Of a stretch of 64,000 bases of DNA, positions 61,675 through 64,000 are shown piece by piece. The notes beneath the pieces were generated by a model. It saw nothing but the letters and a program-made list of their open reading frames with translations. It searched no databases and was not told where the DNA came from. Within the stretch, counting starts at the first letter, position 1, and each line of letters opens with the position of its first letter. The stretch spans positions 10,871-74,870 of the forward strand of contig CAYYOV010000015.1 in the NCBI GenBank assembly GCA_964473365.1, read 5' to 3'. The position numbers and the translations under genes are program-made. The DNA comes from 2-02-FULL-55-14 sp964473365. Lineage in GTDB: Bacteria; Bacteroidota; Ignavibacteria; UBA10030.

Positions 61675-63807
61675 TCAGAGAAGGATGCGGGCATCGGCCA
61701 CGGCACACCCCTGGCCGACGTTCCCGACAATGAGCGGATTGATATCGAGTTCACGGATCAACGGACAATCGACGGCAAGCTGCGAGAGCCGCTGCAGGCT
61801 TTGGGCGACGGCGTCAACGTCGCGAACGGGGCGTCCGCGGGCCCCGGTGAGCAATTTGTAGGCACGGATCTCCTGCATCATGTCGCGGATGACGTCGGGA
61901 GGCAACGGGGCGATCCGGAAGCTGACGTCGCGGAAGACTTCCACGAAGATCCCCCCGAGCCCGAACATGACAACGGGGCCGAAGGCCGGGTCGCGCTTGA
62001 CGCCCAGGATGACCTCTTCGCCGCTCCCCGACATCCGCTGCACGTACACCCCTTTGATGCGCGCGTGTGGCATTGCGGACGTGGCATTGGCCACGATCGC
62101 CTCGTATCCTTTGGCAGCCTCATCAGCCGACCCGACGCCAAGAAGCACCCCGCCGACGTCCCACTTGTGGATGATGTCGTCCGACTCAACTTTGAGCGCC
62201 ACCGGAAAACCGACCTCGGTGGCGATCCGGCCGGCGAGGTCAGCCGATGTCGCGATCCGACCTGCCAGCGTAGGAAGCCTGTACGCTGAGAGCACCTCGA
62301 ACGCTTCCGATTGCGGCAGGAAGGTCCGGCCGGAAGCACGGGCTCCCTCAAGAATGGCGTTCGCTTTCGCCGGATCGACGTCGTCGAAGCGCGGCACGGG
62401 TAGATGCGGATGGTCCCGTTCGTGCCTGAAATCGTCGGCACGTCCGAACGCGCGACACATTGATTCCGGCAGGATATAGTGTGGGATGTTGCGACTCTGC
62501 AGGATCGAAATACCTGATGCAACATCCGTCTCGCCCATGAACGATGCATACGTCGGTTTCTGCGAGGCTGCAGCCACGCTGCACACTTCCGTGGCGATCG
62601 TGTCGATATCGGTCATTGACTGTGGCGTGAGGATGACGAGGGCCCCGTCCACATTCCCGTCTTCCAGCGCCGCACCCAGGGCAACCCGGTAGCGGTCGGC
62701 CCGTGCATCACCAATGACGTCGACCGGGTTCTTCATGTTCGCGGTGACGGGCAGCGATTTTTTGAAGGTCTCCCGCGTCCGCTCGGAGAACTGGGCCAAC
62801 TGCAAGCCTTCGTGGATCGCCGCATCGGTCGTCAGAACGCCTGGCCCGCCCGCATTCGTGATGATGGCCACTCGTCGGCCGGTTGGGAGCGGCTGGTACG
62901 CCAGCGCGATGGCGTTGTTGAACATCTCTTCGATCGTGCTGCACCGGATGACACCGGCCTGCTTGAGTGCAGCATCGACGATCTCGTCGCTGGCTGCGAG
63001 CGAGCCGGTGTGCGAGGCTGCGGCCGAGGCACCTTCCGTCGTGCGGCCCGATTTGAGGACGAGGACCGGTTTTCCGGATTCGTGGATGACGCGGCGAGCG
63101 GCTTCGACGAATTTCGCTCCGGCCGTCATCTCTTCCAAATACATCAGAATGACCTTGGTCGCCGGGTCGTCCTTGAGGTAGAGCATAAGGTCGATGTCGC
63201 TGATATCGGCCTTGTTCCCGAACGAAATGAATTTCGAGAAGCCAATGTTCTTGGCGTGCGCGTAGTCGAGCACGGCGGTGCAGAGCGCTCCGCTCTGCGA
63301 CAGAAAACCGATCGACCCTTCACGCGGCATTCGCCGGGCGAACGATGCGTTGAGGTGAACGTGCGGATCGGTGTTGATCAAGCCGAGACAGTTCGGTCCG
63401 ATGAACGACATGCCGTACTTCTCGGCGATCTGTTTGATCTCCTCCTCGCGTTTCGCCCCTGCGGGTCCGACCTCCCGGAAGCCCGCGCTGATGATGACGA
63501 CGCCTTTCACCCCTTTCTGTCCGCACTGGTCCAGCGCCAGGTTCACGACGCTGCTCGGGAAGACGATCACGGCGAGGTCGACGGGGTCGGGGATGTCAAG
63601 GATGTACTTATAGGCTTTGACGCCTGCGATGGAGCGTTCTTTGGGGCTGACCGGGTACAGGGTCCCTTCGAACCGATCGCGCAGGATGTTCGCAAAGATA
63701 TCGTACGGAACGGTCCCGGCGACGCGGGTCGTACCGACGACGGCGACCGAGCGCGGTGCAATGATGGGATCGAGACGTTCCAAGCCCCTGCCGATGGGAT
63801 CGGGCAT
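61675..63807 (-). CDS. Fused alpha-beta ADP-forming acyl-CoA synthetase (acetate-CoA ligase type)
   Basis: A 710-residue fusion. The alpha part (about 1-450) has a CoA-binding domain (PRSVAVVGTTRVAGTVPYDI) and two succinyl-CoA-synthetase-like domains with SFGNKADISD and the phospho-histidine segment ASHTGSLAASD. The beta part (about 480-710) is an ATP-grasp domain with PVALKVESDDIIHKWDVGG and GLGGIFVEV. It makes ATP from acyl-CoA plus ADP, releasing acetate or another acid, or the reverse. GGAGG is five bases before ATG 63807. Acetate is the default guess; an acyl carrier protein gene lies directly upstream. Confidence 0.88.
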   Translation of the reverse strand: MPDPIGRGLERLDPIIAPRSVAVVGTTRVAGTVPYDIFANILRDRFEGTLYPVSPKERSIAGVKAYKYILDIPDPVDLAVIVFPSSVVNLALDQCGQKGVKGVVIISAGFREVGPAGAKREEEIKQIAEKYGMSFIGPNCLGLINTDPHVHLNASFARRMPREGSIGFLSQSGALCTAVLDYAHAKNIGFSKFISFGNKADISDIDLMLYLKDDPATKVILMYLEEMTAGAKFVEAARRVIHESGKPVLVLKSGRTTEGASAAASHTGSLAASDEIVDAALKQAGVIRCSTIEEMFNNAIALAYQPLPTGRRVAIITNAGGPGVLTTDAAIHEGLQLAQFSERTRETFKKSLPVTANMKNPVDVIGDARADRYRVALGAALEDGNVDGALVILTPQSMTDIDTIATEVCSVAAASQKPTYASFMGETDVASGISILQSRNIPHYILPESMCRAFGRADDFRHERDHPHLPVPRFDDVDPAKANAILEGARASGRTFLPQSEAFEVLSAYRLPTLAGRIATSADLAGRIATEVGFPVALKVESDDIIHKWDVGGVLLGVGSADEAAKGYEAIVANATSAMPHARIKGVYVQRMSGSGEEVILGVKRDPAFGPVVMFGLGGIFVEVFRDVSFRIAPLPPDVIRDMMQEIRAYKLLTGARGRPVRDVDAVAQSLQRLSQLAVDCPLIRELDINPLIVGNVGQGCAVADARILL

Positions 63808-63836
63808 GGTGCCTCCGGGTGGCGTGAAAGTGCGGA

Positions 63837-64000
63837 TCAGCGCAGATACTGCGAGATGAAGTCGACCGCCCCTTCGACGGTCTGCACTTCACGCGCCTTG
63901 TCCTCGTCCATTTCGATCTGGAATTCTTCCTCGAAGCCGGCGATCAGCTCGACGCTCTTCATCGAATCGGCGCCCAGGTCGAAGACAAAATTGGAGGCGG
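63837..64000 (-). CDS. acpP: Acyl carrier protein, 3' part only
   Basis: The last 53 codons of a frame that enters from the right edge on the minus strand. The 4'-phosphopantetheine attachment serine is in DLGADSMKSVEL, followed by FEEEFQIEMDEDKA and EGAVDFISQYLR and a stop at 63837, all standard for acyl carrier proteins. Met replaces the usual Leu after the serine. The stop is 29 bp before the start of the acyl-CoA synthetase gene, so they may share a transcript. The start lies outside the window. Confidence 0.85.
   Translation of the reverse strand, partial: ASNFVFDLGADSMKSVELIAGFEEEFQIEMDEDKAREVQTVEGAVDFISQYLR

Noticed and set aside
1..64000. tRNA, rRNA, riboswitch or mobile element genes
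   Set aside because: I looked through the gaps between genes on both strands and found no convincing tRNA cloverleaf, rRNA segment, known riboswitch core or transposase. A dedicated covariance search (tRNAscan, Infernal) would settle it.

Overview
The window is about 60% G+C by eye and gene-dense, with 55 protein-coding genes, two of them cut by the window edges. I see no tRNA, rRNA, CRISPR array, prophage or insertion sequence. Three proteins carry the C-terminal sorting signature NYPNPFNPxT(x)I of type IX secretion. Many genes have strong GGAGG-type ribosome binding sites, which Bacteroidia largely lack. Together with the OmpLA, DUF5916, DUF4954, NfeD/slipin and divergent membrane pyrophosphatase genes, this points to a metagenome-assembled member of the FCB group near Ignavibacteriota, Kapabacteria or Chlorobiota. 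That placement is an inference.

Layout. 1-4.1 kb: two type-IX-secreted proteins with dockerin-, cohesin- and fibronectin-type domains. 4.1-9.5 kb: a serine hydrolase, an H+-pumping pyrophosphatase and a dicarboxylate symporter. 9.6-13.7 kb: a diacylglycerol-type glycosyltransferase, then a small Cys/His-rich protein coupled to a two-gene 2-oxoacid:ferredoxin oxidoreductase whose beta and gamma parts are fused. 13.8-17.0 kb: a hybrid histidine kinase, an AT-richer membrane-protein gene and a small exported protein. 17.2-24.4 kb: an eight-gene, mostly overlapping lipid-tailoring operon with two cyclopropane-synthase-type methyltransferases, DUF1365, a flavin amine oxidase, an unknown exported protein, DUF1295, DUF1475 and an acyl desaturase. 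Directly upstream on the same strand lie an ECF sigma factor and its HxxxCxxC anti-sigma factor. 26.3-36.9 kb: a vWA protein, a DUF6986 aldolase, TerC, a cytosine/guanine deaminase pair, MoeZ, prolyl oligopeptidase, OmpLA with a HEAGH membrane protein, and two response regulators. 37-45.5 kb: a DUF5916 outer-membrane protein, a second ECF sigma/anti-sigma operon, a YiiX-type amidase and a third type-IX cargo. 45.7-64 kb: peptidase M28, LytTR, an aromatic amino acid decarboxylase, UppP, FadD, a beta-lactamase-fold hydrolase, slipin/NfeD, dCMP deaminase, an AKR-like protein, LOG, DUF4954, NagB, a fused ADP-forming acyl-CoA synthetase and an acyl carrier protein at the right edge.

How the genes work together. 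The clearest theme is the envelope and its lipids: lipid tailoring, glycolipid synthesis, OmpLA, UppP, FadD, slipin/NfeD and type-IX cargo. A second theme is energy and carbon metabolism (pyrophosphatase, 2-oxoacid oxidoreductase, ADP-forming CoA ligase, NagB). A third is (deoxy)nucleobase salvage, with three zinc deaminases.

Assembly caution. Both 100-N gaps are flanked by identical 55-bp direct repeats. They look like unmerged contig overlaps, not missing sequence. Removing 155 bp at each one restores full reading frames for the pyrophosphatase and for the beta-lactamase-fold hydrolase.
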